Shown here: positions 34,619-44,006 of the stretch, piece after piece | Layout: each line of letters starts with the position of its first letter | Position numbering within the stretch: the first letter of the stretch is position 1 | Assembly: GCA_963695105.1 (NCBI GenBank) | Contig: CAVOGC010000055.1 | Coordinates: forward strand, 262,883-326,882 | From: Competibacter sp963695105 | GTDB lineage: Bacteria; Pseudomonadota; Gammaproteobacteria; Competibacterales; Competibacteraceae | Length of the DNA: 64,000 nucleotides | Direction: 5' to 3' | Translations under genes and position numbers: made by a program | Notes under the pieces: model-generated | Seen by the model: only the letters and a program-made list of their open reading frames with translations | What the model was told of the DNA's origin: nothing | Databases searched by the model: none

Positions 34619-36334
34619 ATGTCTACCCTCATCGTCCGCCGCGCCGCGCCGCTCGCCGCCGAGTTACCCGTCGCCCCGCTGCTCCAGCGCATCTACGCCG
34701 CTCGCGGCGTGCATTCCGCCGATGAATTGCAACGGGAGCTGCGGCGATTGACTCCACCCGGTGCGTTCCTGAGCATGGAAAAGGCGGTCGATCTGCTGCA
34801 TACCGCTTTACGCGAACGCTGGCGCATCCTGATCGTCGCCGATTTCGATGCCGACGGCGCCACCAGTTGCGCCCTGGCGGTGCGGGCGCTGCGGGCCATG
34901 GGTGCCGCCTGGGTGAGTTACCGGGTGCCGAACCGCTTCGAGCACGGTTATGGCCTGACCCCGGAAATCGTGACGGTCGCCGCCGAGGATCAGCCCGATC
35001 TGCTCATCACCGTGGACAATGGCATCTCCAGCCATGAAGGCGTGAAAGCTGCCCAGGCGCGGGGCATGCGAGTGCTGATCACCGATCACCACTCGCCCGG
35101 CCAGACGTTGCCGGCCGCCGACGCGATCGTCAATCCCAATCAGCCGGGCGACGGTTTTCCCAGTAAAAATCTCGCGGGCGTGGGCGTGATTTTTTATGTG
35201 CTGATGGCGCTACGGGCGCGGTTGCGGGAGGTCGGCTGGTTCGCCGAGCGAGGGCTGGCCGAACCGAATCTGGCCCAGTTTCTCGATCTGGTGGCATTCG
35301 GTACGGTGGCGGACGTGGTGCGGCTGGATCATCACAACCGCATCCTGGTCGAGCAGGGGTTGCGACGAATTCGCCAAGGCCAGTGCGTCCCCGGCATCGT
35401 CGCCTTGTGCGAGATCGCCGGTCGCTCGCGGGACCGGCTGAGCGCCAGCGATATCGGTTTCTATTTGGGTCCCCGGCTCAACGCCGCCGGCCGGTTGGAA
35501 GACATGAGCCAGGGCATCGAATGTCTGCTCAGCGACGATCTGGACACTGCCCGGCGCATCGCCCGCCGGCTGCATGAAATCAACCGGCAGCGCGGCGAGT
35601 TAACCGCCGAGATGCAGGCGCAGGCCTTGGCGTGGATTGACCGGATGGCGCCGACCACGGCGGATCTGCCCTTCGGGCTCTGTCTGTTCGACCCCGAATG
35701 GCATCAGGGCGTGGTCGGCATCATCGCCGGCCGCCTGAAAGAGCAGTTGAACCGCCCGGTCATCGTCTTCGCGCCGGATCGGGACGGCAACATCAAGGGG
35801 TCGGGGCGTTCGGTGGCGGGGATGCATCTGCGCGACGCCCTGGCCTCGGTGGCGACCCGGCATCCCGGTCTGATCGGCCATTTTGGCGGTCATGCCATGG
35901 CCGCCGGCCTGACGCTGGCCATGGAGCACTTCGAGTCGTTCAACCAGGCGTTCGACGCCGAAACCCGCCAGTGGCTGAGCGACGACGACCTGCATGGCCG
36001 CTTGCTGAGCGATGGCGAACTGGCGCCAGCGGAGTTTTCCCTGGAGATCGCCGAACTGCTGCGCGAGGCCGGCCCCTGGGGGCAGGGCTTCCCCGAACCG
36101 CTGTTCGACGGGCTGTTCGAGGTGACTTCGCATCGCATCATGAAGGACCAGCACCTCAAACTGTGGTTGCGGCCGCCGGGAACAGCGCTGGCGCTGGAAG
36201 CGATCGCCTTCCGGCGGGCGGCCGGGTTCAATCCCGGCACGGCGCGGGTGCGCGCCGCCTACCGTCTGGATGTGAACGAGTGGCGCGGCGAGCGCCGGCT
36301 GCAACTGTGTATCGAGCACCTGGAAGCGGTCTAG
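34619..36334 (+). CDS. recJ: Single-stranded-DNA-specific exonuclease RecJ
   Basis: A 571-residue 5'-3' exonuclease of the DHH family used in recombination and mismatch repair. Catalytic motifs are clear: VADFDADGATS, TVDNGISSHEG, LITDHHSPG and FGTVADVVRL. The DHHA1 domain has GSGRSVAGMHLRDAL and GHFGGHAMAAGLTL, and the C-terminal OB-fold ends in LQLCIEHLEAV. Length is typical (560-580 aa). It stands 86 bases after the phosphoglycerate mutase-like gene. Confidence 0.97.
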   Translation: MSTLIVRRAAPLAAELPVAPLLQRIYAARGVHSADELQRELRRLTPPGAFLSMEKAVDLLHTALRERWRILIVADFDADGATSCALAVRALRAMGAAWVSYRVPNRFEHGYGLTPEIVTVAAEDQPDLLITVDNGISSHEGVKAAQARGMRVLITDHHSPGQTLPAADAIVNPNQPGDGFPSKNLAGVGVIFYVLMALRARLREVGWFAERGLAEPNLAQFLDLVAFGTVADVVRLDHHNRILVEQGLRRIRQGQCVPGIVALCEIAGRSRDRLSASDIGFYLGPRLNAAGRLEDMSQGIECLLSDDLDTARRIARRLHEINRQRGELTAEMQAQALAWIDRMAPTTADLPFGLCLFDPEWHQGVVGIIAGRLKEQLNRPVIVFAPDRDGNIKGSGRSVAGMHLRDALASVATRHPGLIGHFGGHAMAAGLTLAMEHFESFNQAFDAETRQWLSDDDLHGRLLSDGELAPAEFSLEIAELLREAGPWGQGFPEPLFDGLFEVTSHRIMKDQHLKLWLRPPGTALALEAIAFRRAAGFNPGTARVRAAYRLDVNEWRGERRLQLCIEHLEAV

Positions 36335-36351
36335 CGCCCCGGCTGGCCCAC

Positions 36352-38295
36352 TCACAACGGGTCGGAATTGGCCGTCTCGGCGAACCGCCAGGCATTCTTG
36401 CCGGCCCGCTTGGCGGCGTACATGGCGGCGTCGGCCTGCCGCAGCAGCGTCATCGCCAGTTCGAGACTGTCCGGCGACTCCGGTCGGTACAAGGCGATGC
36501 CGATGCTGGCCGTAACCATGCCGTTCGCTTCTCCCAGCGGCACCGGCTCCGCCAGGCGTTCGATGATCTTCTGCGCCACGGCGACTGCGCCTTTGATCTG
36601 CTCGAGATCGGTCAAAATCACCGTGAACTCATCGCCGCCCAGGCGGGCCACGGTATCGGTGGCGCGCACACAGTGCTGCAAGCGTTCGGCGATTTTCCGC
36701 AGCAACTCGTCGCCCATATCGTGGCCGAAAGTATCGTTCACCTCCTTGAAGCCATCCAGATCGACCAGCAGCAACGCCAGCAGCCGCCATTGCCGCCGGG
36801 ACTGCTGCAGGCCCTTGCGCAGGTGCTCGAAGAACAGATTGCGATTAGGCAGGGCGGTCAGGCTGTCGAAATTGGCCAGATGCCAGTTGCGCTTGCTGAA
36901 TTCGGTCAGGACGCGGGTGCGCTCCGCCACCTCGGCTTCCAGCGTCTGGTCGTAATTCCGCAGCAGCGCCTCGGCCTTCTTATGGGCGGTGATATCGGTG
37001 GTGGTGCCGCGATAGCCCAAAAACTCGCCGTCTTCGTCGAACACGGGTAACCCGCTATTGCGCGTCCAAACCGACTGTTCCTGCCCCGGCAGGCGCGCGC
37101 GCAGCACCATTTGCTGGAACGGCCGCCGCTGCTGAACCGTCGCCCGCAGCGTGGCCAGATCGGTATCCTGTTCCTGCGGGATCACATACTGGCTCCAGTG
37201 CGCCTGCAACTGATCCTCCCGCGCGGGGACGGTCCGGGCCAACCGCCCGCTCAACTGGTACAACCGACCACCGGCGTCAAACTCCCACAGCAGGTCGTTG
37301 GACACTTCGGCCAAATCGCGAAACCGCGCAATATCGGCCAGCCGGGCCTGGGAAACCGCGCCGGCCAACAAGCTGGACGCCACCACGGCCACCATCACGA
37401 TCTGATACTGAAACTTCAGATCGATCTGGCCAAACAACGCCACCATCGCCACAATGCCCAGTTCGTACAGCAGCACGACCACCAGGGCGCCGCGGATGCC
37501 GCGCGTCGCCACGGTCCAGACCAGTACCGGCAGCAACAGCAGCGTCATGAAGGGGTACGGCTGATTCTGCCAGAACCGGTACGGGATCCAGAACAAACCC
37601 ACCAGCAGCAGGACCCCCACCAGCCCCTGGAGCAACATCAGGCGTACCGACGGTGGGTCGACCGCTGCCCAGGATTTGGGCAGGCGCGGCGGCTCCCCCT
37701 TACCGAACCGCCGGGCCAGCGGCGCGGCGAAAATCAAGGCCAGCGGCGCAAAAATGACCACCCCGATAAAGTCGCCAACCCACCAGCCCAACATCGCCTG
37801 CGGCAACGATGCTCGCGACGGCAGCAGGCCAGCGAAATTAAAAATCTGGACGCCGATCAGCGCCGCGAACAGGGACCCGACGGCGGCGGCGGCGAGGAAG
37901 GCCGCCACCCGTTGCGGTTCGTTGAAGTTCCACCGTCCATGAAAACGCCGATCCGCGTAGCCTCGCAAGACATGAGCGACCACGGCGTAGCCGAGCTGAG
38001 GAATGAAAGCGCTGAGCAGATAATAGGGCCACTGGTCCCAGGACCAGAGGGACAAACCGGCCAACAAGGCGGCGCCGACCGGCAAGGGCAGCGCGCGCGC
38101 GCCATGCTCCAGCAGAACGGCGAAAGTCAGCCCGGCCGACGGATACCAAAGGCTAATCCCACCGATGAGGTTCAGCGCGGTCGACGCATGCCAAAAGGCC
38201 ACCCAGACCGTCACGTAGAGCAGCGCCAGCGCCACCATGCGAGTTCGCGGGTACCTCACCGGCACGGCGTTGTTTTCATCTCCCGTCGCAGCCAT
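36352..38295 (-). CDS. MASE1-PAS-GGDEF diguanylate cyclase
   Basis: A 647-residue membrane signalling protein. The N-terminal half (about residues 18-310) has eight or more helices of MASE1 type (WYPSAGLTFAVLLEHG, then MLGWWVGDFIGVVIFAPLAL). A PAS domain follows (about 325-445, ending YRGTTTDITAHKKAEA), then GGDEF (FDSLTALPNRNLFFEHL, LLVDLDGFKEVNDTFGH, RLGGDEF). The active site is complete, and the inhibitory I-site RATD lies five residues before GGDEF, so the enzyme should make c-di-GMP under product control. It converges with recJ. Confidence 0.95.
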   Translation of the reverse strand: MAATGDENNAVPVRYPRTRMVALALLYVTVWVAFWHASTALNLIGGISLWYPSAGLTFAVLLEHGARALPLPVGAALLAGLSLWSWDQWPYYLLSAFIPQLGYAVVAHVLRGYADRRFHGRWNFNEPQRVAAFLAAAAVGSLFAALIGVQIFNFAGLLPSRASLPQAMLGWWVGDFIGVVIFAPLALIFAAPLARRFGKGEPPRLPKSWAAVDPPSVRLMLLQGLVGVLLLVGLFWIPYRFWQNQPYPFMTLLLLPVLVWTVATRGIRGALVVVLLYELGIVAMVALFGQIDLKFQYQIVMVAVVASSLLAGAVSQARLADIARFRDLAEVSNDLLWEFDAGGRLYQLSGRLARTVPAREDQLQAHWSQYVIPQEQDTDLATLRATVQQRRPFQQMVLRARLPGQEQSVWTRNSGLPVFDEDGEFLGYRGTTTDITAHKKAEALLRNYDQTLEAEVAERTRVLTEFSKRNWHLANFDSLTALPNRNLFFEHLRKGLQQSRRQWRLLALLLVDLDGFKEVNDTFGHDMGDELLRKIAERLQHCVRATDTVARLGGDEFTVILTDLEQIKGAVAVAQKIIERLAEPVPLGEANGMVTASIGIALYRPESPDSLELAMTLLRQADAAMYAAKRAGKNAWRFAETANSDPL

Positions 38296-38375
38296 GATCA
38301 GTGCCTCTCCGGGCTATATTTTATACGTCTGTAAATTTAAGTATACGTCAGCCTGAGCCGCAATGATGCCGGCGC

Positions 38376-39155
38376 TCAGTAATGTTTAACCGCGTACAAG
38401 CTTTCCTCTCGCAACACCCGCGCCAGGGCGCCGCCAACCACTTCAGCCCACCGTGCCCGACCGGCCTCATCGGCCAACAGGTCCTGGCGGATTTCCACCT
38501 CCATGTGCGGCAAACCGGCCGCGCCGCCGTGGGTGTCCATGGTGAAACCAACCTCGCGTCCAGAATAGGGTTCGTTGTCGCCGACACACAATTCGGGATC
38601 GGCGCGGAACCGGTCCAGCACCGGCCCAGCCAGCCGGGGATCGCGATTCCACAGCACGCCGAGATGCCACGGACGGCGAAAGCCGTTCATCACCGGCGTG
38701 AAGCTGTGGATGGCGATCAGCGCCGGCGCCCGGCCATGGCCATGCCGCCAGCGCTGCGCCAGCATCTGGGTGATCGCCTGATGATAAGGCCAGAACACCG
38801 CGTTCACCCGCGCCTCGGCGGCGGCGTCGCCGAGCGCGCGGTTACCGGGGATAAAGGTCCCGTCGCTGACCTCGGCGATCGAAGTGGGGTCGCCGGGAGG
38901 ACGATTGCAGTCGATCACCAGCCGCGAGTAGCCGCACAACACCGCCGGCGCGTCCAGCCGCGCGGCCAGCCGTCGGGTGACGCTGGCCGCGCCGATGTCC
39001 CAGGCGATGTGCCGAGCCAGTTCCGCCGGCCCCAGGCCAAGCTGGCCGAGCGCGGCCGGCACCGCGTTGCTGGCGTGGTCGCAAACCAGCACCAGCGGAG
39101 ACTGCCCGTCCGGATTGACCACGATAAACGGCGGCGGGTCCTCGGGACCGAGCAA
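38376..39155 (-). CDS. N-formylglutamate amidohydrolase family protein
   Basis: A protein of about 259 residues with family motifs PLVLVCDHASNAVP, AWDIGAASVTRRLA, LVIDCNRPPGDPTSI, IHSFTPVMNGFRRPWHLGVL and DTHGGAAGLPHMEVEIRQDL. It would hydrolyse N-formylglutamate (histidine breakdown) or a related formyl or acyl amino acid. The start is a problem: in this frame only a TTG at 39155 precedes the conserved part, with no ribosome-binding site. An ATG at 39195 (MNDSAPPSCAFS) lies one frame away, so a one-base error or frameshift at the 5' end is possible. Confidence 0.8.
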   Translation of the reverse strand: MLGPEDPPPFIVVNPDGQSPLVLVCDHASNAVPAALGQLGLGPAELARHIAWDIGAASVTRRLAARLDAPAVLCGYSRLVIDCNRPPGDPTSIAEVSDGTFIPGNRALGDAAAEARVNAVFWPYHQAITQMLAQRWRHGHGRAPALIAIHSFTPVMNGFRRPWHLGVLWNRDPRLAGPVLDRFRADPELCVGDNEPYSGREVGFTMDTHGGAAGLPHMEVEIRQDLLADEAGRARWAEVVGGALARVLREESLYAVKHY

Positions 39156-39332
39156 GGATGGAAAAAGCGCAAGACGGGGGAGCGGAATCGTTCATGACAA
39201 CACAGTCAAATTCGGACGACGATAAGAATCGAGCAGTGGAGGAATCCGCGGCAGGTGGCCGCCAGCTGTCCTATATTGTAACCCCTTCAAGGTGCGACGT
39301 ATTCTTGGCAATCACGATAATCCGCAACCCAC

Positions 39333-39660
39333 ACAAAACTGGCGTTCCGCCCCAAAGGCGGTCCGGCAGGTTTCAACCCCCGGTTCCACACCGCCGGCGC
39401 CCCCTTCGACACCAGTTCCCGCGCCGTCCACAACCGGCTGGTGGACTTGAGCGCGGCGGCATCGCCATCGTTCCGGCGCTGGACGAATCCCGAGAGGTAT
39501 CGCCCGATAACAGGCAATATACCTTCCATCCACGCAACGGCGTAAAATTCCATACCATGACCGACCTTAAGCCGACCCGCGATTTCGACGCCGTCGACAT
39601 CTGATCCAGCTTTAACCGCCAGTGAGACCAAAACTACCCCTACCGCAAAATTTCCGAACG
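39333..39660 (+). pseudogene. Remnant of a dipeptide ABC transporter binding protein (DppA-like, SBP family 5)
   Basis: Three joined pieces read as the N-terminal third of a peptide-binding protein. GGPAGFNPRFHTAGAPFDTS then SRAVHNRLVD in one frame is followed, after a missing base at about 39448, by LERGGIAIVPALDESREVSP and YTFHPRNGVKFH, then LKPTRDFDAVD. A TGA at 39602 and a second stop interrupt SSFNRQ and DQNYPYRKIS. The signal peptide, the rest of the protein and the transport partners are absent. The match to DppA-type proteins is by memory of the family. Confidence 0.7.
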
Positions 39661-39818
39661 ATTGTGTCGGCGTTTTCTGTACTTTCGAGCTACAGGAGGC
39701 GCTCCCATACCACAGGCAATGTTTCTTTATAACGCATCTTTTTTGATGCGCTTTTTGATATCAGGCGTATTGTCGCTTGACATTCCGCCCCGCTGCCCGC
39801 CATCTTGCGGATTGGTAA

Positions 39819-39846
39819 TTGTCCACGGCATGGATTGAACTAATAT
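39819..39846 (+). promoter_or_regulatory. Candidate sigma-70 promoter for the FHA-sigma54 activator gene
   Basis: TTGTCC (39819-39824) and TAATAT (39841-39846) are separated by 16 bases and lie 31 bases before the chosen ATG at 39878. This is a visual match only. Confidence 0.4.
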
Positions 39847-39877
39847 AAGCGCATCAACGATTCCCCCGGTGATTGCA

Positions 39878-41266
39878 ATGTCCTCATCCTTTCCATCGAG
39901 CGATGGCACCGAGATCATCGTCGCCTCTTCCCAGTCTCGGCTACGGGTCAAGTTCGAAGCGATCGAACTGCGCGTGGTCGCCGGCCCGGACGCCGGCCTG
40001 GAAACCAGCCTCGGCCTGCCGACGGTATGCATGGGCTCCGCCCTGGACAACGACATCGTGCTCAGCGACCGGGCGGTCTCGCGCCGGCACGCCGAAATCC
40101 GCATGACCCCGAACGGGCTGATGCTGCGCGATCTCAACTCCACCAATGGCACGTTCATCAACGACGTGCGCATCACCGAAGCCTACATCCCCCCGAACGC
40201 CGAATGCCGGCTCGGTTATTCCCGCCTGCTGATCCGCCAGCACATCGAGGAGCGCAAGGTCGCGGTCTCGCGCCAGGACCGGCTGGGCGAGCTGGTGGGC
40301 GCGAGCGAGCGGATGCGAGAGCTGTACGGCATGATTCAAGCCGTGGCCGCCACGCCGGCCACCGTGCACCTGCACGGCGAATCGGGCGTCGGCAAGGAAT
40401 TGGTGGCCCGCACCCTGCACGCCCTGTCGGGCCGCACCGGGCCGCTGGTGGTATTCGACGCCTCGGTCACCGATCCCGAGATGGTGCGCAACGACCTGTT
40501 CGGGCATGTCAAGGGCGCATTCACCGGCGCCACCGGCTCGCGCGAGGGCGCGTTCCGCCAGGCCCACACCGGCACCCTGTTCATCGACGAGATCGGCGAA
40601 CTGCCGCTGGATTTGCAGCCGCGACTGCTGCGGGTGCTGGAAAGCCGCGAGGTCATGCCCATCGGGTCCGATAGAGCCGCCCGGGTGGACGTGCGCGTCA
40701 TCACCGCTACTCACCGCGACCTGACGGCGATGGTTCACGCCGGGGCCTTCCGCCCCGATCTGTTCTACCGCCTGTCGGTGGTGCCGATCGAGCTGCCCGC
40801 GCTGCGGGAGGTCCGCGAGGACATTCCGCAGATCGCCCACCATCTGTGCAAGCAGTTGCAGTTGAACTGCCAGATTTCGGCGACGGCCATGGCGGCGCTG
40901 CAGGCCTACTCATGGCCGGGCAATGTGCGGGAACTGCGCAACGTGCTGGAGCGAGCGGCGGTGATGTGCGGCGAGCGGGAGATCGGTCCGGCGGATCTGC
41001 GGTTGCCGCGCGAGGTAGCAGCGGCGCCAGCGGCGCCCGCCGCCTCGGCGGCCCCCTTTCCCGTCCAGGCCGAGCCGATCTCCGCCCCGTCGCAGCCGAA
41101 CGCTGCGGATGCTCGCGCCCACCTCAAGGAAATGGAACGGCAAATGATTCTGGACGCCATGGAGCGCAACCAGAACAACAAGGCGGCCGTCGCCCGCGAA
41201 TTGGGTATCCCGCTGTCCACGCTCAAGCGCCGCCTCAAGGATTACCAGTTCGGCGACGACGAGTGA
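39878..41266 (+). CDS. Sigma-54-dependent transcriptional activator with N-terminal FHA domain
   Basis: A 462-residue regulator in three parts. The FHA domain (about residues 25-125: MGSALDNDIVLSD, SRRHAEIRM, STNGTFIND) binds phosphothreonine peptides. The AAA+ domain has Walker A GESGVGKE, the sigma54-contact loop GAFTGA, Walker B LFIDEIGELP and WPGNVRELRNVLERA. After an Ala/Pro-rich linker comes a Fis-type helix-turn-helix (NNKAAVARELGIPLSTLKRR). FHA input suggests control by a Ser/Thr kinase. No intact kinase lies next to it, though broken kinase genes occur at 59955-61576. Targets are unknown. The ATG is preferred to the GTG nine bases upstream. Confidence 0.92.
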   Translation: MSSSFPSSDGTEIIVASSQSRLRVKFEAIELRVVAGPDAGLETSLGLPTVCMGSALDNDIVLSDRAVSRRHAEIRMTPNGLMLRDLNSTNGTFINDVRITEAYIPPNAECRLGYSRLLIRQHIEERKVAVSRQDRLGELVGASERMRELYGMIQAVAATPATVHLHGESGVGKELVARTLHALSGRTGPLVVFDASVTDPEMVRNDLFGHVKGAFTGATGSREGAFRQAHTGTLFIDEIGELPLDLQPRLLRVLESREVMPIGSDRAARVDVRVITATHRDLTAMVHAGAFRPDLFYRLSVVPIELPALREVREDIPQIAHHLCKQLQLNCQISATAMAALQAYSWPGNVRELRNVLERAAVMCGEREIGPADLRLPREVAAAPAAPAASAAPFPVQAEPISAPSQPNAADARAHLKEMERQMILDAMERNQNNKAAVARELGIPLSTLKRRLKDYQFGDDE

Positions 41267-41354
41267 CGCTTGCGCGAACCAGTGAAAAGGTTCCGCGCGG
41301 GCGGCGCACGAGAATCTCCACTTCTCCAAAAACGTTGCTCAGACCACAAACGCC

Positions 41355-42446
41355 TTAAACGTCGCTCGTCTCCGCCGATTTTCTCCCCTGCTCCGCCAGC
41401 GCCCAGGCGACATGCTCCCGCACCAGCGCCGACGGATGCGCCATCCGGTCTTGCAAAGCGGCCACCACCGCCGCCGAACGCGGCGCGTTGCCCAAGGCCA
41501 CGGCGATGTTGCGCAACCAGCGCTCGTGGCCGATCCGACGGATGGCGCTGCCCTCGGCGCGGTGCAGGAATTCCGTCTCGTCCCAACTGAACAGTTCGAT
41601 CAACCCCGGCGCGTCCAGCCGGCGCCGGACGCAAAAATCCGGCTCGACGCTCGGCCGGGCGAAGCGGTTCCACGGGCAGGCCAACTGGCAATCGTCGCAA
41701 CCGTAAATACGGTTGCCGATGGCGCGGCGAAACTCCGGGGGAATCGGCCCGCGCAGCTCGATGGTGTGGTAGGAAATACAGCGGCGGGCGTCCACCCGGT
41801 ACGGCGCGACGATGGCCCGGGTCGGACAGAGTTCCAGACAGGCGGTGCAACGGCCGCAGTGCGCGCTCGCCGGCCGGTCCGCCGGCAGCGGCAGGTCCAC
41901 GCAAATCTCACCGAGAAAGAACCACGAACCGGCGCGGCGGTCCAGCAGGTTGCTATGCTTGCCGATCCAGCCCAGCCCGGCCTTCTCCGCCAGCGCCTTT
42001 TCCAGCACCGGGGCGCTGTCGGTAAACACCCGATAACCGAACGGGCCGATGGCGGCGGCGATGCGCTCGGCCAGCCGTTGCAGGCGCTGCCGCAAGACCT
42101 TGTGATAATCCCGGCCCAGGGCGTAGCGCGACACATAGCCGAGTTCGGGCTGGCTTAACACGCGCCAGGGCGCGGCGGCGACCGGCGGCAGATAATCCAT
42201 CCGCGCCACGATCACCCGCGCCGTGCCCGGCACCAGTTCCGCCGGCCGGCCGCGCTTGAGCCCGTGCCGGGCCATGTAACTCATCTCGCCGTGAAAGCCT
42301 GCGGCCAGCCATTCGAGCAGCCGCGCCTCGTGCTCGCCCAAGTCGACGTCGGCGATGCCGACCTGCTGGAAACCGAGTTCGCGTCCCCACGCCTTGATGG
42401 CGGCGGCCAGTTCGGCAAGCTGGGCATTGTCTAGGGCAACGGTCAT
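41355..42446 (-). CDS. queG: Epoxyqueuosine reductase QueG
   Basis: A 363-residue cobalamin- and iron-sulfur-dependent enzyme for the last step of queuosine synthesis in tRNA. It has YLPPVAAAPWRVL, SRYALGRDYHKVLRQRLQ, and FTDSAPVLEKALAEKAGLGW with IGKHSNLLDRRAGSWFFLGE. The two 4Fe-4S clusters are set by CGRCTACLELCPT and CDDCQLACPWNRF. A C-terminal HEAT-like repeat region follows (LRNIAVALGNAP, LVREHVAWALAEQ). It is divergent from nnr, as is common in gammaproteobacteria where queG and nnr-tsaE are neighbours. Confidence 0.97.
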   Translation of the reverse strand: MTVALDNAQLAELAAAIKAWGRELGFQQVGIADVDLGEHEARLLEWLAAGFHGEMSYMARHGLKRGRPAELVPGTARVIVARMDYLPPVAAAPWRVLSQPELGYVSRYALGRDYHKVLRQRLQRLAERIAAAIGPFGYRVFTDSAPVLEKALAEKAGLGWIGKHSNLLDRRAGSWFFLGEICVDLPLPADRPASAHCGRCTACLELCPTRAIVAPYRVDARRCISYHTIELRGPIPPEFRRAIGNRIYGCDDCQLACPWNRFARPSVEPDFCVRRRLDAPGLIELFSWDETEFLHRAEGSAIRRIGHERWLRNIAVALGNAPRSAAVVAALQDRMAHPSALVREHVAWALAEQGRKSAETSDV

Positions 42447-42518
42447 GGAGGCGACTAGAATTGAGGGGAGAAGAGTCGTTTATTGTGCCCCCAATCGAGG
42501 CGGCGAAGGAGGTTTACC

Positions 42519-44003
42519 ATGCGTGAATTGCCCGTCGAACTGTACCGCGCCGCTCAGGTGCGGGAACTGGACCGCATCGCCATCGAGGAGCGCGGCATTC
42601 CCGGTTATACCCTAATGAGCCGGGCCGGCGAAGCAGCGTTCCAACTGTTGTGCCAGCATTGGCCGGAGGCGCGGCGGATCGTGGTGGTCTGCGGCGGTGG
42701 CAACAACGGCGGCGACGGCTACGTGGTGGCGCGGCTGGCCCGCCAGGCCGGTCTCGATGCCCGCGTACTGGCGGTCGCCGACCCGGCCACCCTGCGCGGC
42801 GACGCGCAAACCGCCTGGCAAGACGCCCGCGCCGCCGAGGTCGTCATCGTGCCGTTCAACACCGCCGAACTGCACGAGGTCGATCTCATCGTCGACGCCA
42901 TTCTCGGCACCGGCCTGGAGCGTGAGGTCAGCGGGCTCTGGCGGGAAGCCATCGACGCCATGAACGCCAACCCCGCCGATATCCTGGCGCTGGATATCCC
43001 GTCCGGCCTGCACGCCGACACCGGCGCGATCCTGGGCGTGGCGGTCCAGGCGGCGGCCACCCTGACCTTCATCGGCCTCAAGCAGGGCCTGTTCACCGGA
43101 CAGGGTCCGGCCTGTTGCGGCGACATCGGCTTCGCGTATCTCGACGTGCCGCCCGACATTTATCCGGCGCTGCACCCCGCCTGCTGGCGCTACGGCGGCG
43201 AGGACTTGCCGACACTATTGCCACGCCGCTCGCGCAGCGCCCACAAGAGCCACTTCGGTCATGTGCTGGTGGTCGGCGGCGAGCTGGGGATGGCCGGCGC
43301 GGCGCGGCTGGCGGCCGAAGCCGCCGCCCGCTGTGGCACGGGGCTGACCAGTGTCGCCACCCGGGCCGCCCATGCTGGCTTGCAGGCGGCGGCCCGGCCG
43401 GAACTAATGTTCCACGGGGTCGAAACGCCAGCCGAACTGGCCCCACTGCTGAATCGGGCGACGGTGATCGCCATCGGACCGGGATTGGGCCGCGCCGTCT
43501 GGGGCCGGACTCTGCTGCACGCCGTCCTCGCCAGCGACAAACCGCTGGTGGTGGACGCCGACGCGCTGAACCTGCTGGCCGCCGAGCCGCTTTTCCGCGA
43601 CCACTGGGTTTTGACCCCGCACCCTGGCGAAGCCGCCCGCCTGCTGAAGATGACCCCGGCCGAGGTCGAGGCCGACCGTTTCGCCGCCGTCGAGGAACTG
43701 GCGCTGCGCTTCGGCGGAGTGGCGGTGCTCAAGGGCGCCGGCTCGCTGATCGCCAGCAAGGCGGATGGGCTGGTGGCGCTCTGCGCGACCGGCAATCCGG
43801 GCATGGCCAGCGGCGGCATGGGCGACGTGCTGACCGGCGTCATCGCCGCGCTGCTGGCGCAGGGACTGCCGCCGTTCGCGGCGGCCAAGGCCGGCGTATA
43901 TCTGCACGGGCGGGCCGGCGATCTGGCGGCGCGGGAAGGCGGCGAGCGGGGCCTGTTGGCGACCGATCTGCTGCCCTGTTTACGGCAACTGGTGAATTTA
44001 TAA
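42519..44003 (+). CDS. nnr: Bifunctional NAD(P)H-hydrate epimerase / ADP-dependent dehydratase
   Basis: A 494-residue repair enzyme that restores hydrated NAD(P)H. The N-terminal YjeF domain has GIPGYTLMSRAGEAAF and VVVCGGGNNGGDGYVVARLA. The C-terminal ribokinase-like domain has SHFGHVLVVGGELGMAGAAR, VDADALNLLA, LTPHPGEAARLL and GNPGMASGGMGDVLTGVIAA. The ATG at 42519 follows a perfect AAGGAGG, so the upstream in-frame start is rejected. tsaE begins four bases after the stop. Confidence 0.97.
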   Translation: MRELPVELYRAAQVRELDRIAIEERGIPGYTLMSRAGEAAFQLLCQHWPEARRIVVVCGGGNNGGDGYVVARLARQAGLDARVLAVADPATLRGDAQTAWQDARAAEVVIVPFNTAELHEVDLIVDAILGTGLEREVSGLWREAIDAMNANPADILALDIPSGLHADTGAILGVAVQAAATLTFIGLKQGLFTGQGPACCGDIGFAYLDVPPDIYPALHPACWRYGGEDLPTLLPRRSRSAHKSHFGHVLVVGGELGMAGAARLAAEAAARCGTGLTSVATRAAHAGLQAAARPELMFHGVETPAELAPLLNRATVIAIGPGLGRAVWGRTLLHAVLASDKPLVVDADALNLLAAEPLFRDHWVLTPHPGEAARLLKMTPAEVEADRFAAVEELALRFGGVAVLKGAGSLIASKADGLVALCATGNPGMASGGMGDVLTGVIAALLAQGLPPFAAAKAGVYLHGRAGDLAAREGGERGLLATDLLPCLRQLVNL

Positions 44004-44006
44004 ACC

